DNA from: a virus
Length of the DNA: 64,000 nt
Virus record (IMG/VR): IMGVR_UViG_3300037502_002729
Span: 43,343 to 107,342 of that record
Strand: one strand, 5' to 3'
Below the pieces are notes generated by a model, which was not told where the DNA came from, ran no database searches, and was given only the letters and a program-made list of their open reading frames with translations. Positions 23,893 through 31,851 of the stretch are shown here, in pieces. How positions within the stretch are numbered: position 1 is the first letter of the stretch; each line of letters begins with the position of its first letter. The translations under genes were made by a program, and so were the position numbers.

Positions 23893-24544
23893 AGAATCTC
23901 TAAAAAGGATATTTGATTTCCTTGAAGCCCAAGAGAATAAAACACCCAATTCCAAAGGAAACCTTAGATGGAAATTAATTTTCAATGAACCATTAACAGA
24001 AGAAGAATTGACTGTTGATGGTGATTTGAATTTAAATAATACACCCTTAACCTCATTACCAAAAGGATTAAAAGTTAGGGGTTATTTGAGTTTATCAAAC
24101 ACAAAAATAACCTCATTACCAGAAGATTTGAAAGTTGTTGGTAGTCTATATTTGGATCATAGCTTTATAAAATCATTACCAAAGGGATTAAAATTTGGGG
24201 GTGATTTTCATTTAGCACATTCTAAAATAACCTCATTACCAGAAGGATTGAAAGTTAATCATAGCTTGTATTTAAATGATTGTGAAGATTTAATCTCACT
24301 ACCAAAAGGATTAAAAGTTGGTGGTTGGTTGAAATTACCAAATACAAAGATAACCTCATTACCAGAAGACTTGGAGGTTGGTGGATCTTTGAATTTACGT
24401 TTTTGCACAGAATTAACTTCATTACCAAAAGGATTGAAAGTTGGTGGTGATTTGTATATTCGTGGAGCGTATTTATCAAAATATACAGATGAAGAATTAA
24501 GAGAAATGATTAAACCTGGATTTATAAAAGGAGAAATATATTGA
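23885..24544 (+). CDS. LRR-like solenoid paralog 7, 219 aa
   Basis: Eight strand units. The N-cap is MNKESLKRIFDFLEAQENKT with the 'KGNLRWKLIFNEP' continuation shared with paralog 4 (RWKMVFNEP). Two repeats carry a one-residue insertion with Cys (NDCEDLISLP, RFCTELTSLP), also seen in paralogs 4, 5 and 12. The C-cap is KPGFIKGEIY. Confidence 0.85.
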   Translation: MNKESLKRIFDFLEAQENKTPNSKGNLRWKLIFNEPLTEEELTVDGDLNLNNTPLTSLPKGLKVRGYLSLSNTKITSLPEDLKVVGSLYLDHSFIKSLPKGLKFGGDFHLAHSKITSLPEGLKVNHSLYLNDCEDLISLPKGLKVGGWLKLPNTKITSLPEDLEVGGSLNLRFCTELTSLPKGLKVGGDLYIRGAYLSKYTDEELREMIKPGFIKGEIY

Positions 24545-24546
24545 TA

Positions 24547-25011
24547 ATGGAAAAAGAGAAGTTAAAAAGAATATTTGAGTTTCTTGAAGAGAAGGGAGAA
24601 CATAGATTACCACTTAAATGGAAATTAATAAATAATATATCATTAATAGAAGATGATTTAAATGTTAAAGGTGATTTAGACTTTTCATATTTAGATATAG
24701 CCTCATTACCAGAAGGATTGAAAGTTGTAGGTGATTTATCTTTAAGAGGTTCAAAAATAATCTCACTACCAGAAGGATTAGAAGTTGGTGGTGATTTGAT
24801 GTTATATAAATCAGCAATTGAATCATTGCCAAAAGATTTGATAGTTGGGGGTGGTTTGAGTGTAGCATATTCAAGTATATTCTCACTACCAAAAGGATTG
24901 GAAGTTGGAGGTGATTTATATATTCATGGAACAGATTTAACAAAATATACAAAACGACAATTAAGAGAAATGATAAAACCAGGTTTTATAAAAGGTAGAA
25001 TATATGACTAA
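24547..25011 (+). CDS. LRR-like solenoid paralog 8, 154 aa
   Basis: Five strand units with standard caps (KLKRIFEFLEEKGEHRLP; KPGFIKGRIYD). The start is set at the ATG conserved in the family, two bases after the preceding stop, rather than the TTG two codons upstream. It is the last intact gene of the second cluster and is followed at once by an N-terminal remnant. Confidence 0.85.
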   Translation: MEKEKLKRIFEFLEEKGEHRLPLKWKLINNISLIEDDLNVKGDLDFSYLDIASLPEGLKVVGDLSLRGSKIISLPEGLEVGGDLMLYKSAIESLPKDLIVGGGLSVAYSSIFSLPKGLEVGGDLYIHGTDLTKYTKRQLREMIKPGFIKGRIYD

Positions 25012-25052
25012 CAGAAATACAAAAACTAAAAATAATATTTGATTTAAACTAA
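25012..25052 (+). pseudogene. N-terminal remnant of an LRR-like paralog
   Basis: Directly after paralog 8 an in-frame stretch reads TEIQKLKIIFDLN and then stops. It matches the family N-cap (E-x-LKRIFEFLE) in both protein and DNA (aaaaataatatttgattt against aaaaaggatatttgattt of paralog 7) but has no start codon or repeats. It is best read as the 5' stump of a deleted gene at the array edge. Confidence 0.5.
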
Positions 25053-25094
25053 AAAAATAACTATATTTACACAAACAAATAAAAAACAATACCT

Positions 25095-25304
25095 ATGGAT
25101 GAAAAATTCTTTGTTGCAAAACTAACTTTTAATTTACCAGATGAAAACACTGGCAAATTAAAAAAAATAAGAGAAGAAAAATTGGTGAAGGGTTATTCTG
25201 TAACAGATGTGGAAGCCAAAATAACTGAAAAGTATCAAAATTTCACACAAGAATGGAGAATAACTGCTGTGTCTGAATCAAAAATTGATGAAGTTTTCCA
25301 ATAA
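25095..25304 (+). CDS. Small protein, possibly DUF4494-like, 69 aa
   Basis: MDEKFFVAKLTFNLPDENTG, an EKLVKGYSVTDVEAKI stretch and WRITAVSESKIDEVF give a small alpha/beta domain. The order 'strand, EE/EK-LV-x-GYSVTDAEA, strand' resembles DUF4494, a small family common in Bacteroidota and their phages; the match is from memory and not certain. It is followed by a strong terminator, which isolates the scaffold-capsid operon. Confidence 0.6.
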   Translation: MDEKFFVAKLTFNLPDENTGKLKKIREEKLVKGYSVTDVEAKITEKYQNFTQEWRITAVSESKIDEVFQ

Positions 25305-25325
25305 AAACTAATTGTTTTTCCTTTT

Positions 25326-25358
25326 AAACCCCTAGCATTTTATGTTGGGGGTTTTTTG
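25326..25358 (+). terminator. Rho-independent terminator
   Basis: AAACCCC (25326-25332) pairs with GGGGTTT (25348-25354), followed by a T run. It ends the protease-LRR-DUF4494 transcript. Confidence 0.8.
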
Positions 25359-25405
25359 TTTTTAAAAAAAAATACTACTAATTAGTATTTTTTTGCATTT
25401 GCATA

Positions 25406-25413
25406 TATTTATA
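25406..25413 (+). promoter_or_regulatory. TATTTATA late-promoter-like octamer
   Basis: It ends 19 nt before the scaffold start. TTTGCATTTGCATA directly upstream is also notable. It probably drives scaffold and capsid together. Confidence 0.5.
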
Positions 25414-25432
25414 ATAAAAATAAATAAAAATT

Positions 25433-27028
25433 ATGCAACCTGAAAAAAATTTAGTAGAAGAAGCACTAATTCAAATGAAACAAATTGAAGATGTGCTTTC
25501 AGAAAATGCAAAAGGAATACTTTCTTCAACAATGAAGGAAGAAATCGAAGAATTGGTTAAGGAATCTTTAAATGAGCAAGAAGATATTGAAGATGATGAC
25601 ACTAATTTAGATATGGAAGATGATGTAGAAGATATGGAGGATGAAATGGATATAGAGGATGAAGATGAACTAGATATAGAGGATGAGGATGAAATGGATA
25701 TGGAAGATGACAATGATGTCATTGACATGAGGGGATCTTCAGAACAAGAATTATTAAAAGTATTTAAAGCAATGGATGATGAAGATGGTATTATTGTTAG
25801 TAAAGATGGTGATGACATTTCTTTAACTGATGATGATAATGAATATTTAATAAGATTGGGTGAACAAATAAGTGAGTTTGGTGATGAGGATTATGAAGAT
25901 GAGGATGAAATGGAAATGGATTTTGAAGATGAGGATGAAATGGAAATGGATTTTGAAGATGAGGATGAAATGGATATGGGTTTTGAAGATGAAATGGAAA
26001 TGGATGGTGATTATGATGATGAAATGGGTGAAATGTATGAAGATGACACTCAATCAACCATTGATAAAATTTTTGAAAGAACTAATACCAAAAAATCTAA
26101 TATCATTTATGAAATTGAAGTAGATGAGCAAATTGATTTGGATGATGAAGATGAGTTTGATATGGAAGATGATATGGATATGGAAAATGATATGGATATG
26201 GAAGATGATTTAAACAACATTGAAGTTGATTGTGATAATTTTTCAGTTAGTGATTTCATAAAAGAACATGGAATTAAAGACGCTTCAAAAATATTAAAAG
26301 TATTAGAAAATAATGGATGCGTAGCAAGTAAAGGTGAAACATCAGAAGATTATAATTATTTAGGTGAGGCTAAAAAGGCTTCCAAATTTAAGTATAATAT
26401 GCCTAAAAATGGTTTTAATGAAAAAATGAAAGAAGGTCCTAAAAAAATGGGGACAGGAAAAGCTAAGTTTAACTATGATAAATCTGCTGCAAATGTTGAT
26501 GGTAAGATGAAAAAAGTTAATACTGGTAAAAAACAAGAAACCAAAGAAGCATCAAGAACTTATGGTATGGGAAGCAAAGCAGGTAGAGGCCTTAGAAAAG
26601 GTATAACACCAAATAGAAACATTACATATGAATCCCTAGAAGCAGAAATTTCTCAATTAAAACAAAAAAATAATGAATATAAAAAATCATTAAATGTATT
26701 TAGGGATAAATTAAATGAAGTTGCTGTGTTTAATGCAAATTTAGCATATGCAACAAGATTGTTCACTGAACACTCAACAACTAAAAAAGAAAAAATAAAC
26801 ATTTTGAGACGTTTTGATAATGTTCAATCACTACAAGAATCAAAACAATTGTTTAATGCAATAAATAGTGAATTGTCAAAAGAAACAAATACGTCTTTAA
26901 ATGAGTCTGTTAATCGCAAAATTTCAAATGTTGCATCAACAGGTTCATCTGCTAACTTGATTGAATCCAAGACTTATGAAAATCCTCAATTTTTGAGAAT
27001 GAAAGATTTAATGGGTAAATTAGGTTAA
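25433..27028 (+). CDS. Prohead scaffold/core protein (gp22-like), 531 aa
   Basis: The assignment rests on position (directly before the major capsid gene) and composition. The first 290 residues are extremely acidic with repeated units D-E-D-E-M-E-M-D-F-E. A basic linker follows (about 300-390, KKASKFKYNMPKNGFNEKM), then a coiled-coil segment typical of gp22-type cores (AEISQLKQKNNEYKKSLNVF), and a C-terminus ending NPQFLRMKDLMGKLG. T4 gp22 is 269 residues, so the acidic N-terminal half is an addition. Scaffolds fill the prohead and are destroyed by the gp21 protease. Confidence 0.75.
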   Translation: MQPEKNLVEEALIQMKQIEDVLSENAKGILSSTMKEEIEELVKESLNEQEDIEDDDTNLDMEDDVEDMEDEMDIEDEDELDIEDEDEMDMEDDNDVIDMRGSSEQELLKVFKAMDDEDGIIVSKDGDDISLTDDDNEYLIRLGEQISEFGDEDYEDEDEMEMDFEDEDEMEMDFEDEDEMDMGFEDEMEMDGDYDDEMGEMYEDDTQSTIDKIFERTNTKKSNIIYEIEVDEQIDLDDEDEFDMEDDMDMENDMDMEDDLNNIEVDCDNFSVSDFIKEHGIKDASKILKVLENNGCVASKGETSEDYNYLGEAKKASKFKYNMPKNGFNEKMKEGPKKMGTGKAKFNYDKSAANVDGKMKKVNTGKKQETKEASRTYGMGSKAGRGLRKGITPNRNITYESLEAEISQLKQKNNEYKKSLNVFRDKLNEVAVFNANLAYATRLFTEHSTTKKEKINILRRFDNVQSLQESKQLFNAINSELSKETNTSLNESVNRKISNVASTGSSANLIESKTYENPQFLRMKDLMGKLG

Positions 27029-27055
27029 AAAATAAATAAAAAAATAAATAAAAAA

Positions 27056-28828
27056 ATGGGAGCATTATTAGAATCAGGTCTTGTTGGTAATATTGGGTTA
27101 AAACACCTAAAAGTTATCAAAGAAGATACTATTAACAAATGGAATAAATTAGGATTCCTTGAAGGTCTTAAAGGCCACCTAAAAGAGAATGTTGCACAGT
27201 TGTATGAAAACCAAGCATCATATCTTATCAATGAAGCTGCTAGTACATCTGATACTGGTGCATTTGAAACAGTTGTTTTCCCAATTGTGAGGAGAGTATT
27301 CTCTAAATTATTGGCTAATGATATTGTTTCTGTACAAGCAATGAACTTACCTATTGGTAAATTGTTCTTCTTTGTGCCACAAATTCAAGAATATAATGGT
27401 ACAGAGCATTGGGCACCTTATGGTTCACCAAATGCTGTAGATGGTCAAACTCCAAGTACTGGTTATACATCAACAGCAAAAAATCTATATGATAGATTTT
27501 ATGAGGGTACTGAGCCAGGTTTAAATCCAGAAGGACTTTATGATTATTCAAGAGGTCAATATAGTGAAATAACTGCAAGTGCAACAACTGTTATATGGAG
27601 TGATGGTCAATTAATCCCAGGTGAATATTCTGGTAATAATAGAAAAGTTTTATTAGTTATGTCAGGTTTTTCTAGTGATGGTGCTGGAAAATTGATTGGA
27701 CCCGAAGGTCAACCAATGGATACAGAAACATTCTTAGCTAGTTTACAAGTGTTAGGTGTTACAGGAAATGCAACAACATCAGCTAATACATCAAATCCAT
27801 ATTTATTTAGAGTTGTTACTCAAAAATATGGAAAAGGTATTGTTCAATATGGTGCAGATAATACATTAGCTTTCCCTGGTTCTAAAACAGCTGGTGGAAC
27901 ATTCTATGATGTTTGTGATTCTGTTGGTCATATATACTTAGAAGTTGATTTACAAGTACCAGTTGAAATTGGTCAAACTTCACTTGATGGTTATACTGGT
28001 TCAACAATTACATCAACAACTGCTGCAGGTAATGCTTTTGTTACAAAATATAAAATTTATAAGAATTTAGAATTTGAAGATAAAATTGGTGAGGTTTCTT
28101 TTGATTTACAATCTGTTACAGTTTCTGTGACTGAAAGAAAATTAAGAGCTCAATGGTCACCAGAAATGGCACAAGATGTTGCTGCATTCCACAATATTGA
28201 TGCTGAAGCAGAATTAACTGCTTTATTGTCAGAGCAAATTGCAGCTGAAGTTGATAGAGAAATTCTTCGTGATCTTAGAAAAGGTGCTGCTTGGAACTTA
28301 CGTTGGGATTATAATGGATGGAGAAAACTTGGTTCTGCTGCAATTCCTTATACTCAAAAAGATTGGAATCAAACATTGATTACAACAATCAACCAAGTAT
28401 CAGCACAAATTCACAAATCAACACTAAGAGGTGGTGCAAACTGGATTGTTGTTTCTTCTGAAGTAAGTGCAGTTTTTGATGATTTGGAATACTTCCACGT
28501 ATCAAATGCTTCACCAGAGCAAGACCAATACAATATGGGTATTGAAAGAGTTGGTACATTAGCTGGTCGTTACCAAGTGTATCGTGATCCTTACTTCCCA
28601 GCAAACCAAATTTTGATGGGACACAAAGGAACATCTTTACTTGACACAGGTTATATCTATGCGCCTTATGTACCTCTACAATTAACTCCAACAATGTATA
28701 ACCCATTCAACTTTACACCAATTAAAGGTATAATGACAAGATATGCTAAAAAGATGGTTAATAACCGTTTCTATGGCCGTATCACAGTTGATGGTGTTAG
28801 AACATTTGACTTAAGAGAGTTAAGATAA
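27056..28828 (+). CDS. Major capsid protein (gp23-like)
   Basis: A 590-residue HK97-fold capsid protein of the T4 gp23 family. Residues about 50-105 (AQLYENQASYLINEA, VVFPIVRRVFSKLLANDIVSVQ) align with the gp23 'LxENQ...PmVRRlyPqLIAnDIVgVQPM' hallmark. Further landmarks are EIGEVSFDL-type strands, RALKARWSPE-like RKLRAQWSPEMAQD, and the C-terminal FTPIKGIMTRYAKKMVNNRFY. LINE|AAS (after Glu60) fits a gp21-type cleavage site close to the Glu65 site of T4 gp23. The gene is 27 nt after the scaffold and is followed by a strong terminator. Confidence 0.97.
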   Translation: MGALLESGLVGNIGLKHLKVIKEDTINKWNKLGFLEGLKGHLKENVAQLYENQASYLINEAASTSDTGAFETVVFPIVRRVFSKLLANDIVSVQAMNLPIGKLFFFVPQIQEYNGTEHWAPYGSPNAVDGQTPSTGYTSTAKNLYDRFYEGTEPGLNPEGLYDYSRGQYSEITASATTVIWSDGQLIPGEYSGNNRKVLLVMSGFSSDGAGKLIGPEGQPMDTETFLASLQVLGVTGNATTSANTSNPYLFRVVTQKYGKGIVQYGADNTLAFPGSKTAGGTFYDVCDSVGHIYLEVDLQVPVEIGQTSLDGYTGSTITSTTAAGNAFVTKYKIYKNLEFEDKIGEVSFDLQSVTVSVTERKLRAQWSPEMAQDVAAFHNIDAEAELTALLSEQIAAEVDREILRDLRKGAAWNLRWDYNGWRKLGSAAIPYTQKDWNQTLITTINQVSAQIHKSTLRGGANWIVVSSEVSAVFDDLEYFHVSNASPEQDQYNMGIERVGTLAGRYQVYRDPYFPANQILMGHKGTSLLDTGYIYAPYVPLQLTPTMYNPFNFTPIKGIMTRYAKKMVNNRFYGRITVDGVRTFDLRELR

Positions 28829-28830
28829 TT

Positions 28831-28868
28831 AAAATGTCCACTTTTTTTACTAAAAAACTGGACATTTT
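28831..28868 (+). other. Perfect inverted repeat after capsid gene
   Basis: AAAATGTCCA (28831-28840) and TGGACATTTT (28859-28868) form a 10-bp stem with an 18-nt loop whose T7 and A6 runs could also pair. It may be an mRNA 3'-end stabiliser ahead of the terminator. Confidence 0.6.
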
Positions 28869-28880
28869 AAAGGATAATAG

Positions 28881-28912
28881 AAAGGGTTGCAAGGTTTTGC
28901 AACCCTTTTTTT
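28881..28912 (+). terminator. Strong rho-independent terminator after capsid gene
   Basis: AAAGGGTTGCA (28881-28891) pairs perfectly with TGCAACCCTTT (28898-28908), loop AGGTTT, then more T. It closes the scaffold-capsid operon. Confidence 0.9.
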
Positions 28913-28975
28913 AATATCTTTTCCCATAGAGGTGAATATAGTTTATATATTATAGAAAAAAACATAATAGTTTTA

Positions 28976-28983
28976 TATTTATA
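28976..28983 (+). promoter_or_regulatory. TATTTATA late-promoter-like octamer
   Basis: It ends 12 nt before the 117-aa gene at 28996. Confidence 0.5.
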
Positions 28984-28995
28984 AATAAAAAAATT

Positions 28996-29349
28996 ATGGA
29001 AAACAAGCCATCATTTATAAATGAGGATCTTGCTGTTTGGTTTGGGACAAAGAAGAAACCAAAAGGTAGCAACCAACCCAAAGGACCCTGGGTTAATATA
29101 TGTAGAAAAGATTCAAGTGGTAAACATCCGCCTTGTGGAAGGGAGTCAGATAGTAAAGGGGGTTATCCAAAATGTAGAGCAGCAGGTGTTGCTGGAAAGA
29201 TGAGTGATGCAGAAAAAAAAGCTGCCTGTGCCAAAAAGAGGAGTGCTGAAAAAAAGAACCCAAAATCTGGAACAGGCAACAAACCAACAATGGTTTCAAA
29301 TGAAAGTATTGAAAGAATTATTTTAAAAGTTCTAAAAGATTTTCAGTAG
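28996..29349 (+). CDS. Small basic Cys-rich protein, DUF5872-like, 117 aa
   Basis: The middle reads GPWVNICRKDSSGKHPPCGR, then GGYPKCRAAGVAGKMSDAEKKAACAKKR, a Cys/Lys-rich module also known from giant viruses and phages and, as I recall, called DUF5872. The last 20 residues form a helix (SIERIILKVLKDFQ). The strong positive charge suggests nucleic acid contact or an internal virion protein. It has its own late-type promoter. Its 3' end overlaps the convergent gene by 32 nt. Confidence 0.75.
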   Translation: MENKPSFINEDLAVWFGTKKKPKGSNQPKGPWVNICRKDSSGKHPPCGRESDSKGGYPKCRAAGVAGKMSDAEKKAACAKKRSAEKKNPKSGTGNKPTMVSNESIERIILKVLKDFQ

Positions 29350-30217
29350 AACTATTAATAGTTTCTAAAATACATGAATTTGCAAAAGAACAATTTGCTA
29401 TCTGTTCATTTTCATATTTTCCATTTTTTTTGAGTTTTCTTTTTGTAATATCTCTCATTGACATAGAGTAAATACAAGTAGTTGATTCAATCCCATTTTC
29501 AATTTCTGTCAATAAGAATGAAATATAAGTGTATTGTTTTGGGCAAACATATATCTCAATATTTATTTCACTATTCAATGGAATACTTGAGAAGTCTAAT
29601 TTTTTAAAAACAAATTCATTGCCATCTCTATATACAAAAATTTTTGTTTTACTAATTTCATATTTAGATTCAAGTATAGTCACTTTTTCATTAAAAGCAT
29701 ATCCTATCTCTAATAATAGGATTATATGTATCATTTGTTGAACAGTAATGGTTTTTACAACTTTTGGAGTACTATATGTCTTAAATATTTGTGTTAAATT
29801 TTTAGTTAAAATGCAATTATATAAATCTTGAAAAATAGGATCAATCTTGTTTAAAAAGTAAAAAAGGGGGTATTTTATATTTGAATCCATAGTTTTAAAA
29901 AGAGTAGCATTATCATAAATGTTTGGTAAATGCATATCACTTCTTGCATTAAGGTAATTTTTTGCCTCAATAATATATATTATATTATTTAGAATAGAAA
30001 TATAATCACCTCTTATTGCAGATGCTATACGACTATTAGGCATTATGGTTTTTGTAGTATTTTTAAATTGTTTGTGGAAAGATTTTCTTATCTTAGTAAT
30101 ACCATCTTTTGAATCAAAATTAGTGATTTCATCATCACTTAATCCATTAGTATTCTGCAAGTAATTTAAGATTTCTTTTTGGTTAACTTTCCAAGGAATA
30201 TTTTTACTTTTACCCAT
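29318..30217 (-). CDS. Hypothetical protein, 299 aa
   Basis: Not recognised. The start is placed at MGKSKNIPWKVNQKEILNYLQ, because the 20-codon extension upstream (MIFFLYLIIFFISL...) is an AT-rich run read as a false hydrophobic leader. The protein appears soluble, helical in the first half and strand-rich in the second (KTKIFVYRDGNEFVFKKLDF, INIEIYVCPKQYTYISFLL). DNA composition is even more AT-rich than the head genes, like the 525-aa gene at 819. It overlaps the convergent Cys-rich gene by 32 nt. It may be an accessory gene acquired between the head and LRR blocks. Confidence 0.65.
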   Translation of the reverse strand: MGKSKNIPWKVNQKEILNYLQNTNGLSDDEITNFDSKDGITKIRKSFHKQFKNTTKTIMPNSRIASAIRGDYISILNNIIYIIEAKNYLNARSDMHLPNIYDNATLFKTMDSNIKYPLFYFLNKIDPIFQDLYNCILTKNLTQIFKTYSTPKVVKTITVQQMIHIILLLEIGYAFNEKVTILESKYEISKTKIFVYRDGNEFVFKKLDFSSIPLNSEINIEIYVCPKQYTYISFLLTEIENGIESTTCIYSMSMRDITKRKLKKNGKYENEQIANCSFANSCILETINSSTENLLELLK

Positions 30218-30266
30218 TTTATTTTCTTGTTTATGCAAAGATATAAAAAAAATAATTAAATACAAA

Positions 30267-30297
30267 AAAAATATCACTTATTTAAGTGATATTTTTT
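30267..30297 (-). terminator. Rho-independent terminator
   Basis: ATATCACTTA (30271-30280) pairs with TAAGTGATAT (30283-30292), flanked by A and T runs. It terminates - strand transcription after the 125-aa gene. Confidence 0.7.
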
Positions 30298-30302
30298 AAA
30301 CA

Positions 30303-30680
30303 TTAAAAACTTTCAACCTTCACTAAGAAATTTTCTTTTAGGTAATTTGATAAATCATAGAATATATCAAATTTTGATGCCATCTTGTCATCAAAAGCCT
30401 TCACTATTTCCAAATGCGTGTTTTGGTGGGAAATAAAAAATTTAAACACCTCATATTCATATATGATACAAACATCTCTATCAATAATATTGATATAAAT
30501 GTTATCCTCCTCAAGATATACCAATCTTTCTGGGGATTTTGATGAATATGCTAATTTTGCATCAGGATGATTAATTAGTTTAAGACATATATTCTTGCAA
30601 CGTATGTCATCTTCTGATGGATCAACCATTGCTAAAATATTTTGCTTAAATGAAGCAATCAAATCATTTAATAGTTTCAT
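30303..30680 (-). CDS. Hypothetical protein, 125 aa
   Basis: A small soluble protein with strand-rich middle (ERLVYLEEDNIYINIIDRDV, CIIYEYEVFKFFISHQ) and helical ends. There is no recognised domain. It is preceded by a 52-nt AT-rich gap without an exact TATTTATA and followed by its own terminator, so it looks monocistronic or the distal gene of the 30733-31155 unit. Confidence 0.65.
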   Translation of the reverse strand: MKLLNDLIASFKQNILAMVDPSEDDIRCKNICLKLINHPDAKLAYSSKSPERLVYLEEDNIYINIIDRDVCIIYEYEVFKFFISHQNTHLEIVKAFDDKMASKFDIFYDLSNYLKENFLVKVESF

Positions 30681-30732
30681 AGTTTTTATTTTGTTTCACT
30701 GCAAATATACAACAAAATTTCATAAAAACAAA

Positions 30733-31155
30733 TCACTCTTTCTTCCACTTTCCACCTAATTGCTTATAACGTTTTGCTGCTGCACCATTGCAATATGCAC
30801 TAGGACATACCTTATATCTTGATTTTGCCCAACTTAAACATTGACTCCATAATTTTGGATTTTTGGGTTTGTTCTTTTTGGCTTTAGCTTCTGTTAAATT
30901 TTGGTCATCATTCTCATTGAATTCATTCATCATAAAATCAAATACTTGATCCATATTTTCTTTTGCAACACTAATGTGGTCATCAGCCCAATCATGCCCA
31001 TTTTTTATTAACTCATTCACCTCATCTGGTTGCAGTTCAAGCAATAATTCACATTGTCTTTTTATTTGTTTTAAATTACCAAAGAACATATAGTTTTCAG
31101 TTGCTTGTTCCTTTATGGCAGTTTCAATAATTCTTTTAATTCTTGGATTAATCAT
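30733..31155 (-). CDS. Small protein with C-terminal Cys/Trp module, 140 aa
   Basis: The N-terminal half is helical and acidic (EQATENYMFFGNLKQIKRQC, LLLELQPDEVNELI). The C-terminus is KLWSQCLSWAKSRYKVCPSA followed by YCNGAAAKRYKQLGGKWKKE, a basic Trp/Cys segment of a type frequent in phage virion-associated proteins. It resembles the Trp-Cys motifs of the genes at 14188 and 28996. A TATTTATA motif precedes it. Confidence 0.7.
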   Translation of the reverse strand: MINPRIKRIIETAIKEQATENYMFFGNLKQIKRQCELLLELQPDEVNELIKNGHDWADDHISVAKENMDQVFDFMMNEFNENDDQNLTEAKAKKNKPKNPKLWSQCLSWAKSRYKVCPSAYCNGAAAKRYKQLGGKWKKE

Positions 31156-31168
31156 ATTAATTTTTATT

Positions 31169-31176
31169 TATAAATA
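31169..31176 (-). promoter_or_regulatory. TATTTATA late-promoter-like octamer
   Basis: On the - strand it ends 13 nt before the start at 31155. The rest of the 156-nt gap up to 31311 shows nothing recognisable. Confidence 0.5.
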
Positions 31177-31311
31177 TCATTAAGGTCTATTTTGATTAAG
31201 GCTTCCATATTTTGATTTTAAGATACTTTTTGTTTTAGCCTATTACTATGTCATATTTATTAAAATCTATTGTCTTGGTTAAATTGTATGTGGTTAAATG
31301 GGATTTAATGA

Positions 31312-31851
31312 CTATATCTTAATTATTCCTTTTATATATCCAGGTTTAACCATTTCTCTTAATTCATCATTAGAAAAATTGCCTAAACTATCCTCAGTAC
31401 TTATATTTAAGTAGCGATTAACTATTAACCCTTTTGGTAACTTATTTATTGGTGTATTCATTATTCCTAACCAACCATCAATGACTAGCCCTTCTGGTAG
31501 TGAAGTTATTTTTGTATTATGTAAATACAAAGAATTACCAATTTTAATATCATGTGGTATGTTTTTTATGTTGGAGTGGGATAAATACAAACTACCACCA
31601 ACTTTCAACCCTTTTGGCAATTCTTCTATTTTTGAAAATCTAGTCTGCATATCACCTTTAACTTCCAAATTATCTGGCAATGATTTTAATGTTGAATCTG
31701 TTAAATCCAAATCACCATTAACAACTAAATCATCTTTTGTTAGGGGTTCATTAAATTTTAATTTCCAAATAAAGTTATCTCTATCTTTATGTTTTTTCTT
31801 TTCTTTCTTCTCAAAAAAATCAAATATTTTTCTTATTGTTTCTTTTTCCAT
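31312..31851 (-). CDS. LRR-like solenoid paralog 18, 179 aa
   Basis: This is the last (distal) gene of the ten-gene - strand array. Its first ~105 residues are nearly identical to paralog 15-bis at 33054-33650 (both KHKDRDNFIWKLKFNEPLTK and the following repeats), after which the two sequences differ. That is a sign of recent duplication plus exchange. It has about six strand units; the C-cap is KPGYIKGIIKI. The start shares one base with the stop of the upstream gene. Confidence 0.85.
   Translation of the reverse strand: MEKETIRKIFDFFEKKEKKKHKDRDNFIWKLKFNEPLTKDDLVVNGDLDLTDSTLKSLPDNLEVKGDMQTRFSKIEELPKGLKVGGSLYLSHSNIKNIPHDIKIGNSLYLHNTKITSLPEGLVIDGWLGIMNTPINKLPKGLIVNRYLNISTEDSLGNFSNDELREMVKPGYIKGIIKI

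Noticed and set aside
21992-25011. Possible CRISPR array or intergenic direct repeats because of ~60-nt periodic sequence
   Set aside because: The repeats are inside long open frames, are degenerate, and translate to LPxGLxVGGDL units; there are no uniform spacers and no cas genes.
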